From: UBA4720 sp038227135
GTDB lineage: Bacteria > Gemmatimonadota > Gemmatimonadetes > Gemmatimonadales > Gemmatimonadaceae
NCBI GenBank assembly: GCA_038227135.1
Contig: JBBRQC010000017.1
Span: forward strand, 1-57,609
Direction of reading: 5' to 3'
Length of the DNA: 57,609 bases
Below the pieces are notes generated by a model, which worked only from the letters and a program-made list of their open reading frames with translations, did no database searches and had not been told where the DNA came from. This document shows, one piece after another, positions 17,138-25,181 of the stretch (position 1 is the first letter of the stretch; each line of letters starts with the position of its first letter). Position numbers and translations under genes: made by a program.

Positions 17138-20100
17138 ATGCTTGCCTCCCGTCCACTCCTCATTTTTGTCGTCTTCCTTGCGGCTATGATCCCGGCTCCA
17201 GCCGCCGCCCAAACGGTTGACCCTTCGCTCTACTCGAGCCTCGAATGGCGAATGATCGGGCCGTTCAGGGGCGGCCGGACGATCGGCGCTGCCGGGGTTC
17301 GAGGTCAGCCGAACGTTTTCTACGTCGGCGTGAACAACGGTGGCGTGTGGAAGACAACGGATTACGGACGCGTGTGGACTCCGATCTTCGACGCCCAGGC
17401 AACGGGCTCGATCGGCGATCTCGCTGTCGCTCCTTCCAACCCGAACGTGATTTATGTCGGGACCGGCGAAGGTGTGCAGCGTCCCGATCTCTCGACGGGA
17501 GACGGTGTCTACAAGTCAACCGACGCCGGCAAGACGTGGCGTCACCTCGGACTGCGCGACGGGCAACAGATTGGCGGAGTGATCGTAGATCCAAGAGACG
17601 AGAATCGGATCTTTGTCGCCGTGCTCGGACATCCGTACGGCCCGAACACGGAGCGCGGAGTCTACCGGTCGACCAACGGCGGGGAGACGTTCGAGCGTGT
17701 TCTCTACAAGGATGAAAACACGGGCGCAATTCAGGTGAGCTTCGATCCGACGAATCCCCAGATTGTCTACGCGTCCCTCTGGGCGGGGCGCCAGGGACCG
17801 TGGGAAAACGCGTCGTGGAATGGCCCGCTGAGTGGACTCTTCAAATCAGTGGACGGTGGCTCGACGTGGCGCCAGCTCACAACCGGACTTCCGACCACGG
17901 CTCAGGGGCTCGGACGAATCGGGTTCACGATCGCGCCCAGCGATCCGCGCCGCATGTACGCCACCGTCGACGCTCCGACTCTTGGAGGGATCTACCGCTC
18001 GGATGACGCGGGCGAGACCTGGCGGCGCACCAACGACGAGGTACGAGTGTGGGGCCGCGCATCTGATTTCGCCGAGGTCAAAGTGGATCCGCGCAATCCG
18101 GATGTGATGTATTCGGCTAACACGTCGACGTATCGGTCGACCGATGGAGGAAAAACCTTCGTCGCGATCAAGGGAGCGCCCGGAGGCGATGACTACCATC
18201 GCATCTGGATCAACCCGGACAATCCGGACATCATCCTTATCGCGAGCGATCAGGGCGCGACGATTACCGTGAACGGCGGAGCGACCTGGAGCTCCTGGTA
18301 CAATCAGCCTACCGCGCAGTTCTATCACGTCATCACCGACAACAGGATTCCGTACTGGGTGTACGGCGGGCAGCAGGAGAGCGGCTCCGTCGGCACCGCG
18401 AGTCGTGGAGATTACGGGGCCATCACGTTTCGCGAATGGAACCCGGTCGGCGCGGAGGAATACGGATATATCGCGCCCGATCCCCTCGATCCCAACATCA
18501 TCTATGGGGGCAAGATCAGCCGGTTCGACCAGCGCTCGCGCGAGGTTCAGAACATCAGCCCCGAAGCGGTGCGGTCCGGCAAGTACAGGTTCCTCAGAAC
18601 CGCTCCGATCCTTTTCTCGCCCGTAGATCCGCATGCTCTCTACTACGGCTCGAATGTGTTGTTCAAAACCGTAAACGGAGGCCACAGCTGGGACATCGTG
18701 AGTCCTGATCTCACCCGGCAAACCTACGACGTGCCTTCGAGCTACGGGATGTACACCGATGGAAATCTCGACCGAGCGAAAAATAGAGGCGTCATCTACA
18801 CCATTGCCCCGTCGTTCCGAAACGGGAACATCATCTGGACCGGTTCCGACGATGGAGCTATCCAGGTCACCAGGGATGGTGGAAGGACCTGGCGCAACGT
18901 GACGCCCAGCGCGCTGACTCCGTGGAGCAAGGTCTCCCTGATGGAGGCGTCCCATTTTGACGATCAGTCCGCTTACGCCGCGATCAATCGGTTCAAGCTG
19001 GACGATTTGCACCCGCACATCTACCGTACTCACGACAACGGGGTGAGCTGGAAGGAGATAGTCAACGGAATTCCGGCCGATGAGGTGGTGAACTCCGTTC
19101 GCGAGGATCCCCTTCGTCCCGGCCTTCTGTTCGCGGGTACCGAGCGCTCCGTCTATTTCTCCATCGACGACGGCGAGCATTGGCAGCCGCTTCGCCTCAA
19201 TATGCCGGCGACTTCCATTCGCGACCTAGTCATCCACGACGACGACATCGTTGTGGGAACCCATGGGCGGTCGTTCTGGATCCTCGACGACATGACCCCC
19301 ATCCGACAGCTCGCTGCGAACACTTCGGCTGCCGAGACTTTCCTCTTCAAGCCGAAGATCACCTACCGGTTCCGCCGGAACAAGAACACGGACACTCCGC
19401 TGCCGCCCGAGGAGCCTGCGGGGAAAAATCCGCCGGATGGTGCGATCATCAACTATCGTCTGGGATCGGATGCAAAGACGCCAGTGACGCTCGAGATCGT
19501 CAACAGCACCGGTGTCGTGGTCCGCGCCTATTCGAGCGCGGACTCCCTGAGGGCAATCGAGACCGACTTAAAGGTTCCCACGTACTGGGTTCGGCCCGCG
19601 CAGCGCCTTGTCACGAGCGCCGGCACGCATCGATTCGTATGGGATCTGCACTATCCGGCTCCGAAGGTCCTCGTGCACGACTACCCGATCTCCGCGATCT
19701 ACGGCGACACTCCGCGCTTCCCGCATGGACCAGCTGTTCTTCCAGGTGAATACACCGTTCGCCTAACCGCCAACGGGCGAAGGTATTCAGAGCCGCTTAT
19801 CGTGAAGATGGACCCTCGCGCACCGATCACTGCTGCGGGCCTGAAGCTCCAGCACGACATTGGCGTTCGAATTAACGACGCCATCGGCCGTGATTTCGCC
19901 GCGCTTGGCGAAGTTCGTCGGCAGCGGGCGCTCCTCAAGACGCAGCGCGAAGGCGCAAAGGCGGGCGAGGTTGCCGACTCGCTCGTCGCGCTCGACACGG
20001 CGTTGGGCGCGATCGAATCGGGTCCACGCAGTGGGACTGCCGAGAATCTGGTACGGTTGAATGGCGAGCTTGCCGGGATACTCGACGCAGTGGAAGGAGC

Positions 20101-20215
20101 CGATATGGATCCGACAACCCAGACCGTGACAGCGGCGAACGATCTCGAGCGGTCCCTCGCCGCTGTCCTCGCCCAATGGTCAGAGATCCAACGCACCCGG
20201 CTTCGCCGCAATTAG
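17138..20215 (+). CDS. Secreted Asp-box (BNR/sortilin-like) beta-propeller protein
   Basis: A 1025-residue protein starting at ATG 17138; a GTG at 17135 directly precedes it. Residues 1-25 are a signal peptide ending in AAAQ. About ten Asp-box repeats of the S-x-D-x-G-x-T-W type follow, for example STDAGKTW, STNGGETF, SVDGGSTW, SDDAGETW and RDGGRTW, predicting one or two large beta-propellers as in VPS10/sortilin-related proteins. The C-terminal third (from about residue 745) adds a beta-sandwich-like region and a short helical tail. Such proteins are multiplied in Gemmatimonadota and Acidobacteriota. They are often labelled glycosyl hydrolase, but I see no catalytic glycosidase residues. Likely extracytoplasmic, with an unknown ligand. 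Confidence 0.9.
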   Translation: MLASRPLLIFVVFLAAMIPAPAAAQTVDPSLYSSLEWRMIGPFRGGRTIGAAGVRGQPNVFYVGVNNGGVWKTTDYGRVWTPIFDAQATGSIGDLAVAPSNPNVIYVGTGEGVQRPDLSTGDGVYKSTDAGKTWRHLGLRDGQQIGGVIVDPRDENRIFVAVLGHPYGPNTERGVYRSTNGGETFERVLYKDENTGAIQVSFDPTNPQIVYASLWAGRQGPWENASWNGPLSGLFKSVDGGSTWRQLTTGLPTTAQGLGRIGFTIAPSDPRRMYATVDAPTLGGIYRSDDAGETWRRTNDEVRVWGRASDFAEVKVDPRNPDVMYSANTSTYRSTDGGKTFVAIKGAPGGDDYHRIWINPDNPDIILIASDQGATITVNGGATWSSWYNQPTAQFYHVITDNRIPYWVYGGQQESGSVGTASRGDYGAITFREWNPVGAEEYGYIAPDPLDPNIIYGGKISRFDQRSREVQNISPEAVRSGKYRFLRTAPILFSPVDPHALYYGSNVLFKTVNGGHSWDIVSPDLTRQTYDVPSSYGMYTDGNLDRAKNRGVIYTIAPSFRNGNIIWTGSDDGAIQVTRDGGRTWRNVTPSALTPWSKVSLMEASHFDDQSAYAAINRFKLDDLHPHIYRTHDNGVSWKEIVNGIPADEVVNSVREDPLRPGLLFAGTERSVYFSIDDGEHWQPLRLNMPATSIRDLVIHDDDIVVGTHGRSFWILDDMTPIRQLAANTSAAETFLFKPKITYRFRRNKNTDTPLPPEEPAGKNPPDGAIINYRLGSDAKTPVTLEIVNSTGVVVRAYSSADSLRAIETDLKVPTYWVRPAQRLVTSAGTHRFVWDLHYPAPKVLVHDYPISAIYGDTPRFPHGPAVLPGEYTVRLTANGRRYSEPLIVKMDPRAPITAAGLKLQHDIGVRINDAIGRDFAALGEVRRQRALLKTQREGAKAGEVADSLVALDTALGAIESGPRSGTAENLVRLNGELAGILDAVEGADMDPTTQTVTAANDLERSLAAVLAQWSEIQRTRLRRN

Positions 20216-20262
20216 CGGTAGATTAAAGCTGCCCGCGTACTCGCTGCCGACGGAGAGATGAA

Positions 20263-20532
20263 ATGACAACGAGCAAAGAAACGGAGTGGATGAATCACCC
20301 GCGACTGCGGAAGCTGGTAACGGCGGTGAACGAGCTCACCCTGGCCGAGCGCATTACGCTGGTCAAGGGGCTCGTGCCGGCGATTGCCGACGAGTTGTCC
20401 GACACCGAGTACGAGAAGTTCGTGGACGCCATTCGCCTCAAGGGTGAGCGATTCCACGAGGCACAGGCCCATCCCGGCGAGGGCAGGGCAGAGCGTAAGA
20501 TCAAAGGCGACCGCGATGTCGACGGGCGTTAG
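20263..20532 (+). CDS. Small hypothetical helical protein
   Basis: An 89-residue soluble protein with a good Shine-Dalgarno (GGAGAG, 20252-20257) before ATG 20263. The middle (about 18-62) is predicted helical, with a pattern of LTLAERITLVKGL and AIADELSDTEYE. The tail is rich in Arg, Lys, Glu and Gly. No membrane segment and no known domain was recognised. It begins 47 bases after the Asp-box gene and is followed 9 bases later by a tiny membrane peptide gene, so the three may share a transcript. The function is unknown. Confidence 0.75.
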   Translation: MTTSKETEWMNHPRLRKLVTAVNELTLAERITLVKGLVPAIADELSDTEYEKFVDAIRLKGERFHEAQAHPGEGRAERKIKGDRDVDGR

Positions 20533-20541
20533 GGCCAGCGG

Positions 20542-20634
20542 ATGCCGATGAACTACGTCTGGGTAATCGGAATTCTCGTTGTGGCAGCGCTAATGTTCGC
20601 GCTCTATGCGGGCAATACCCGGAAGAAGCCCTGA
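20542..20634 (+). CDS. Predicted 30-residue single-pass membrane peptide
   Basis: A short frame from ATG 20542 (or ATG 20548) to TGA at 20632. It encodes MPMNYVWVIG followed by a hydrophobic helix (about residues 5-23) and a basic end, NTRKKP. The composition and the positive tail are those of a real single-pass peptide with the N-terminus outside. It follows the 89-residue gene by 9 bases and stops one base before the end of the convergent yycJ-like gene. Evidence is composition and position only. Confidence 0.55.
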   Translation: MPMNYVWVIGILVVAALMFALYAGNTRKKP

Positions 20635-20635
20635 G

Positions 20636-21457
20636 CTATAATCCGAGGGGTAGCTGAACCGATGAGTGGATTGACGTCCTCGCGGTTCCAGTCCCGAACG
20701 GTCCCACCACTCTGTCCTGAGACGACGCCGTCAGGCGTCCCTTGAATCTGGCGCGGCGCAACGCGTCTCCGACAGTGTTGAGTGCCGTGCGCGGATTGTT
20801 GCAGTTCTCACTCAGGTGTGCCAGAACAATGTTGTTGAGACCTGAATGCACGCTCCGGCTGGCAGCCTGAGCCGCGACGCGATTGCTGAGATGTCCGAAG
20901 TTTCCACCGATCCGCCTTTGTAGCGAGATGGGATACGGACCAGCCCGCAGCATCGCTTCGTCGTGATTCGCTTCGAGCACGAGAATGTCGAGCTTGTCGA
21001 GCGCGCGCGAGACGCTTTCAGAAACGTGGCCGAGGTCATAAACGATTCCCGCACGCGCGCCTTCGTCGATCGATGTCACTATCACCGCGATCGGCTCGTT
21101 GGCATCGTGCGAGACCGGAACGGTCTCCAGGTGGAAGTCACCAACGACGACGGTGCCCTTTCGTGGAGTGATGATTGCACGGAGTCCCGCCCACTTGGGG
21201 CACATCATCCGCGTGCCCGCGGTGGAAACGATCATCCAGCCCCATTTCTTCACCGCTGCGGCGACGCCCTGCATGTGATCGGTGTGCTCGTGCGTGACGA
21301 CCACTGCCTCGATCGACTCGGGGGAAACGCCGGCTAACGCGAGGCGCTGCTTAAGCACCCTCGGCGCGAAGCCAGCGTCAATAAGAATACGCGACCGCTC
21401 CGTCTGCACGAGAACGGCGTTACCGCTGCTTCCACTCCCCAGAACCCACAGCTTCAT
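20636..21457 (-). CDS. YycJ/WalJ-like MBL-fold metallo-hydrolase
   Basis: A 273-residue soluble metallo-beta-lactamase-fold protein. The N-terminus LGSGSSGNAVLVQ and the metal motif THEHTDHMQG are typical of the YycJ/WalJ branch. Further histidines and aspartates (VSHDANEP, LEANHDEAML, LSNRVAAQ, LAHLSENCNNP) complete the set. In Firmicutes the relative accompanies the WalKR two-component system and affects cell-wall control and DNA repair. Here the neighbours are a GlmU-like enzyme and manC, so the role is not fixed by context. The ATG overlaps the GlmU-like stop by four bases, making this the last gene of a five-gene minus-strand operon. Confidence 0.85.
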   Translation of the reverse strand: MKLWVLGSGSSGNAVLVQTERSRILIDAGFAPRVLKQRLALAGVSPESIEAVVVTHEHTDHMQGVAAAVKKWGWMIVSTAGTRMMCPKWAGLRAIITPRKGTVVVGDFHLETVPVSHDANEPIAVIVTSIDEGARAGIVYDLGHVSESVSRALDKLDILVLEANHDEAMLRAGPYPISLQRRIGGNFGHLSNRVAAQAASRSVHSGLNNIVLAHLSENCNNPRTALNTVGDALRRARFKGRLTASSQDRVVGPFGTGTARTSIHSSVQLPLGL

Positions 21458-22659
21458 GAGCTACTCCAGCGCCGCTTGTGCGCGTCACCGAGTTGCTTCC
21501 GCGCCTTGTCACTCAGCTCTACCTTGCGGCGCAACATGGCGCGTTCCGCAACGACAAGAAATCTAGTGACCTCGTATGTGTCGTAAGGCTCACCCTCGCC
21601 CCACGCAAAGGGCGGTACGACCCTCGGCGGCATCTTCGCGCCAAACACGTTGGCTCCCGCCCCGATCACCGAACCCGTGCTCAGCATGGTACCAATTCCC
21701 GTTTTCGCATGATCACCGAAAAATGTCCCGAGGAACTGCTGACCGGTATCTCTCATTCCGCCGGGAGTCCAGAGCTGAACAGGACCGTAGGTGTTCTTGA
21801 GATTGCTCGTCGTCGTCATCGCGCCCAGGTTTACCCAACGGCCGAGGTATGAATGACCGACGAAGCCAGCGTGACCTTTATTGCTGTGCCCAAGGACGAT
21901 GGTGTTGCTGAACTCGCCACGCACCTTGCAGTGGTCGCCGATTGACGAGTTAGCGATGCGGTCACCCAGAATCTGCGAGTCGCGTCCGATCGCGATGGGA
22001 CCGACGAGGTGCGTGAACGGGGCGATTACGGCGCCTTTGCGAATCAGGATCGGACCCACTGATGCATCGAGAACGACATGTGGCCCGACTTCGGCGCCCT
22101 CCTCGATGAAAACCTTTTCCTTACCGACGACGGTGACATCGGGTGGAGTGCGCAACGCGAGCGCGCTGGCCCGGCTTGGAATGTCCTCAACCAGCTGCTC
22201 GCTCAAAGACCCGATGAAGTCCCAGACATCGTTGATCCAGCGCCCTTTGATCCTCTTGCCCCCCAGGCTCGTCTGAATGGAGCCGAGGTCGATGGAGCCG
22301 TCCGCGAACTGGGAGACCGGCATCGACCTCGCCAGCCGCACCGCGGCCGCCATGCCCTCGCACATGAGCAGGTCGAACCTGTCCAGGCTCACGTCCAAAG
22401 GAATTACGCAGCGCGAGTTGACGACGACGGACCCGGCGGGAATCTCTGACTTGGGGACCAGCGCCGGTGGGGCGGTGCCCTCGTCAAAATTCACGAGGTG
22501 CGGGGAGCTGATGAATCCTGCGCTGGCGAAGGACGTCGCGCGCTCCCACCTCTTGCGGATGAGCGAGGTGCCCGCGCGCAGCTCCGAGACTGGCCGCGTC
22601 AGCGCGAACGGCTCGAATTGGCGGGCCCGCACGTCGTCGTAAAAATAGAGTGCGCTCAT
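21454..22659 (-). CDS. GlmU-family putative sugar nucleotidyltransferase
   Basis: A 401-residue protein. The N-terminus LYFYDDVRARQFEPFALTRP with SELRAG matches the GlmU-like family found in Bacteroidota and relatives. In that family the classic nucleotidyltransferase motif GxGTRM is absent. The second half (about 185-375) is a left-handed beta-helix with hexapeptide repeats (LIRKGAVIAPFTHL, GPIAIGRDSQILGDRI, GHSNKGHAGFVGHSYLG), as in acyltransferases. The GHxNKGHAGFxGHS part resembles the GlmU active-site region. It may supply UDP-N-acetyl sugars in place of canonical GlmU, which is an inference. It is coupled by ATGA overlaps both to manC upstream and to the hydrolase downstream. Confidence 0.8.
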   Translation of the reverse strand: MSALYFYDDVRARQFEPFALTRPVSELRAGTSLIRKRWERATSFASAGFISSPHLVNFDEGTAPPALVPKSEIPAGSVVVNSRCVIPLDVSLDRFDLLMCEGMAAAVRLARSMPVSQFADGSIDLGSIQTSLGGKRIKGRWINDVWDFIGSLSEQLVEDIPSRASALALRTPPDVTVVGKEKVFIEEGAEVGPHVVLDASVGPILIRKGAVIAPFTHLVGPIAIGRDSQILGDRIANSSIGDHCKVRGEFSNTIVLGHSNKGHAGFVGHSYLGRWVNLGAMTTTSNLKNTYGPVQLWTPGGMRDTGQQFLGTFFGDHAKTGIGTMLSTGSVIGAGANVFGAKMPPRVVPPFAWGEGEPYDTYEVTRFLVVAERAMLRRKVELSDKARKQLGDAHKRRWSSS

Positions 22660-23696
22660 GACCTCTCCATTCGAGCAGCTGAAAGCGACTCGATCAATCG
22701 CTTCAAATCCGAGGCCTTGTCAGTTGTCGTCACCAAAGTAAGCCCGTTCTTCGTGACGACGACGAGGTCGTTCACCCCGTACATAACGACCTGCCCGCTC
22801 TCCGCGTGTACGACATTGTCTGCACAGTCGAGAAGGTGCGAGTCGCCGGTGGTGACGTTCCCGAACTCGTCCTTGTTCCGCACCCGGCTGAGGGCCGCCC
22901 AGGTCCCGACGTCGTCCCAGCCGAAATCGCCTGGGACAACCATCACTTTGCCGCTTCGCTCGAGGACGCCGACGTCCACCGATACCGGCATGATGACGCT
23001 CGCGAAGAACTGCGATGCATCGCCGGCTCGCCCGTGATGCAGAGCGGCGGCGAGCTCAGGCGTGTGCTCGTCCACTTCGTCCAGAAAATCCCCGACGCGC
23101 CATACGAAGATCCCGGAATTCCACAGATAGCCATCGTTCCGCATTTCTTCGGCGCGCACCCGGTCCGGCTTTTCGACGAACCGTTTGACCTCCGATGGTT
23201 TCGCGGTACCTGCGCTGCCTGGCTGGATGTATCCGAATCCAGGATCGGGCCGGGTGGGCACGATCCCGACAGTTACGAGTGACTTGGTCTTCAGGGCGAC
23301 CTTCTCTGCCTCCAGCAATGTATCGCGAAACCGCTCGTCATCGCCGATGGCCCAGTCCGCGTGGACGCAAATCATGACAGCATCGGCGCCATCCCGGCGC
23401 TCGATTGCCAACGCTGCCCAGGTCAGCGCGGCAGCGGTGCCGGCTGGCTGAGGTTCGGCGATGATGTTCTGCCGCGGGATGTCGGGGAGCAACTTCCCAA
23501 TCGCCTCCGTAAGGCTGGCGCTGGTAAGGATGACGGTGTGCTCCGCGTCGACGATCGCTCGAAGGCGGGACACGGAATCGTGGAGCAACGGCTTTTCAGT
23601 CACCAGCGGCAGAAGCTGCTTTGGCTTCTCGGGTGTGCTCAGCGGCCAGAATCGCGAGCCGGTACCACCAGCAAGAACCACGGCCCAGCGGCTCAC
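22656..23696 (-). CDS. manC: Mannose-1-phosphate guanylyltransferase ManC
   Basis: A 346-residue enzyme producing GDP-mannose from mannose-1-phosphate and GTP. The start is GTG at 23696, fixed by a GTGA overlap with the receiver gene and lying just before the nucleotide-binding motif; the longer open frame upstream is not coding. Key motifs are VVLAGGTGSRFWPLSTPEKPKQLL at the N-terminus and FVEKPD in the middle, with GDFGWDDVGTW. There is no C-terminal isomerase domain, so it is the single-function form. GDP-mannose would feed surface polysaccharide or glycolipid synthesis. It sits between a response regulator and the GlmU-like gene in one operon. Confidence 0.93.
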   Translation of the reverse strand: MSRWAVVLAGGTGSRFWPLSTPEKPKQLLPLVTEKPLLHDSVSRLRAIVDAEHTVILTSASLTEAIGKLLPDIPRQNIIAEPQPAGTAAALTWAALAIERRDGADAVMICVHADWAIGDDERFRDTLLEAEKVALKTKSLVTVGIVPTRPDPGFGYIQPGSAGTAKPSEVKRFVEKPDRVRAEEMRNDGYLWNSGIFVWRVGDFLDEVDEHTPELAAALHHGRAGDASQFFASVIMPVSVDVGVLERSGKVMVVPGDFGWDDVGTWAALSRVRNKDEFGNVTTGDSHLLDCADNVVHAESGQVVMYGVNDLVVVTKNGLTLVTTTDKASDLKRLIESLSAARMERS

Positions 23697-24109
23697 TCGG
23701 TGATCATTCCCGCTTCGTCTGGCGCTCCCGTAAGACGCGCGACGAGCGCGTAGAGCTTTTTCGGGCTGAAGGGCTTCGTAAGAAACTGCGTGGCGCCGAG
23801 CGCGAGGGCATCGCGCTCGTGTTTGGCGTCGCCTCCTGCGGTGAGAATGATGCAAGGCAGCAATTTGAAACGCTCCTGCACCCGAAGCTCCCTCAACACG
23901 TCGAGCCCGCTCAACTTCGGCATCATCAGATCGAGCAGCGCGAGATCGACTTGCTGGTCACCGTTGACGAGGTCCAGCGCTTCCTGCCCATCGTAGGCAA
24001 GGCTCACTCTGAAAGGACCCTGTTCGAGCTTCATCTTGATGATGCGGCCTATGTGCGGCTCGTCGTCGGCGACGAGGATATGACAGAGTCTTGGCGTTGG
24101 ATCAGTCAT
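23693..24109 (-). CDS. Single-domain CheY-like response regulator
   Basis: A 138-residue protein made only of a receiver domain. The acidic pair is Asp15-Asp16 (VADDEP), the phosphate acceptor Asp60 (LLDLMMP), the switch Thr90 (IILTAGG) and Lys112 (LTKPFS). There is no output domain, so it should act by protein-protein contact. A roadblock-domain gene lies 3 bases upstream and manC overlaps it downstream. Receiver plus roadblock pairs often go with small-GTPase or motility-type switches; here the partner is unknown. No histidine kinase is in this operon, although one (26460-27599) lies on the opposite strand nearby. Confidence 0.92.
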   Translation of the reverse strand: MTDPTPRLCHILVADDEPHIGRIIKMKLEQGPFRVSLAYDGQEALDLVNGDQQVDLALLDLMMPKLSGLDVLRELRVQERFKLLPCIILTAGGDAKHERDALALGATQFLTKPFSPKKLYALVARLTGAPDEAGMITE

Positions 24110-24112
24110 GGA

Positions 24113-24466
24113 TCAGATCAGTGAAGCGATGTTTCCGCGATAGCGTCTCACGTCGAATAGTAATCCTCCCAGGTCGGCGGAGGGTCTCAGCAGTACGAGG
24201 AGCAGCGTCTCGTCGGCGAGCGCCGCGATGATCGCGTATCCCTTCTGGTGTTCGAGAATGGCGGTGTTCAGCGGACCTTGCAGAGTCGCCTTTCCAAGAC
24301 TCTCCGCCTCGGTCACGAGCGCCGGAATCCGTGCGGCGAGATCTTCCGTGTTGAGACCCGGAGCGGCGAATCCTTCTATCAGCAAGCCGTCTTTCCCCAA
24401 TACCAGAACGGCATCAACTCCGGGACGCTGACGAAGCGCGCTCGTGAAATCTCTGATATTGGGCAT
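24113..24466 (-). CDS. Roadblock/LC7 domain protein
   Basis: A 117-residue protein starting at ATG 24466 (MPNIRDFT); the frame is open for 12 more codons upstream, but that part is not conserved-looking. The fold pattern FTSALRQRPGVDAVLVLGKDGLLI, then LNTAILEHQKGYAIIAAL and LLLVLLRP, is that of roadblock/LC7 (MglB-like) proteins. In bacteria these regulate small GTPases such as MglA or act as scaffolds. No GTPase gene is in the window. It is the first gene of the five-gene minus-strand operon, with the receiver gene 3 bases downstream. Confidence 0.85.
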   Translation of the reverse strand: MPNIRDFTSALRQRPGVDAVLVLGKDGLLIEGFAAPGLNTEDLAARIPALVTEAESLGKATLQGPLNTAILEHQKGYAIIAALADETLLLVLLRPSADLGGLLFDVRRYRGNIASLI

Positions 24467-24486
24467 TTGATAGGGGAGAAGTTGCG

Positions 24487-24515
24487 AAGCTAGGAAGCAC
24501 AAAGAGTGAAGTCAA
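24487..24515 (-). promoter_or_regulatory. Possible promoter of the roadblock operon
   Basis: On the minus strand a -35 box TTGACT (24515-24510) is followed after 17 bases by TAGCTT (24492-24487), a weak -10 match. It lies about 20 bases upstream of ATG 24466 and is interleaved with the divergent promoter of the lipoprotein gene. Weak evidence. Confidence 0.3.
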
Positions 24516-24528
24516 GCAGGGCAATCGC

Positions 24529-24557
24529 TTGAACTGTCGTAAGTTACGGGGTATTAT
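24529..24557 (+). promoter_or_regulatory. Predicted sigma-70 promoter of lipoprotein-serS operon
   Basis: TTGAAC (24529-24534) and TATTAT (24552-24557) are separated by exactly 17 bases, about 42 bases before ATG 24600. The stretch is more AT-rich than its surroundings and lies in the only gap between divergent genes here. Pattern-based call. Confidence 0.6.
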
Positions 24558-24599
24558 CGAGAAGCAACCCCTCCAGTTTCCCATCTGTCTCATAATTGC

Positions 24600-25178
24600 A
24601 TGAAAGCTCGCCTCGCCCTCCTCGCGACGATGTGTGTCGTGACCGTTCTCAGCGCCTGCGGCAATGTTGCCAGCCTCAAGGCAACCATACCGACCTACGT
24701 CGATACCTTGTCCCTGTGGTCGTTGTCCGGAACTCCACCTTCCTACCCCAGCGGGATCTCGATCACCAGCAGGCAGATAGTGCGGGTGGACGGATTCGCG
24801 GGGTTCGATATCGCTCTCGACATCAACGCTAGCGGAAAAGCGGTTGTCTATCCGGTGAAGCTCGTCGTCGCCATTCCCGGCGGATCGCGTCCCGTTGGTC
24901 TTGAGAGGGTTTCCGCCCCCTTCGAAGACGTGCTGGAAGCGCCTAAGACCGGCTACGAGACCGATTCGGCGCTCGTGATGGCCCCCGGTGAAGTCGTCGC
25001 GGTGCAGTCGCCGCACAACGGGTCGGGCGACATCTGCCAGTTTGCGATCTCGCCGAACATCTACGCCAAGATCACAGTGGACAGCGTGAATCTAGCGTCC
25101 CGAGTAATCTATCTCCGAATGGGATTCGATCCGAACTGCGGATTCCGTTCCTTCGCCACCGGCATACCCACGAGCTGA
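24600..25178 (+). CDS. Hypothetical lipoprotein
   Basis: A 192-residue protein with a lipoprotein signal peptide: basic start MKAR, a hydrophobic core and lipobox LSAC with Cys at residue 20. The mature part is beta-rich (alternating hydrophobic residues and Gly/Ser/Thr) and contains no motif I recognise. Residues about 80-110 (VYPVKLVVAIPGG) look like strands of a compact domain. It is the first gene after a predicted promoter, and serS starts 4 bases after its stop. The link to serS is positional; no functional connection is apparent. Confidence 0.75.
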   Translation: MKARLALLATMCVVTVLSACGNVASLKATIPTYVDTLSLWSLSGTPPSYPSGISITSRQIVRVDGFAGFDIALDINASGKAVVYPVKLVVAIPGGSRPVGLERVSAPFEDVLEAPKTGYETDSALVMAPGEVVAVQSPHNGSGDICQFAISPNIYAKITVDSVNLASRVIYLRMGFDPNCGFRSFATGIPTS

Positions 25179-25181
25179 CTC

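Noticed and set aside
17846..19180. 444-codon minus-strand ORF within the Asp-box gene
   Set aside because: It is antisense to a repeat-rich coding region; no domain or ribosome site supports it.
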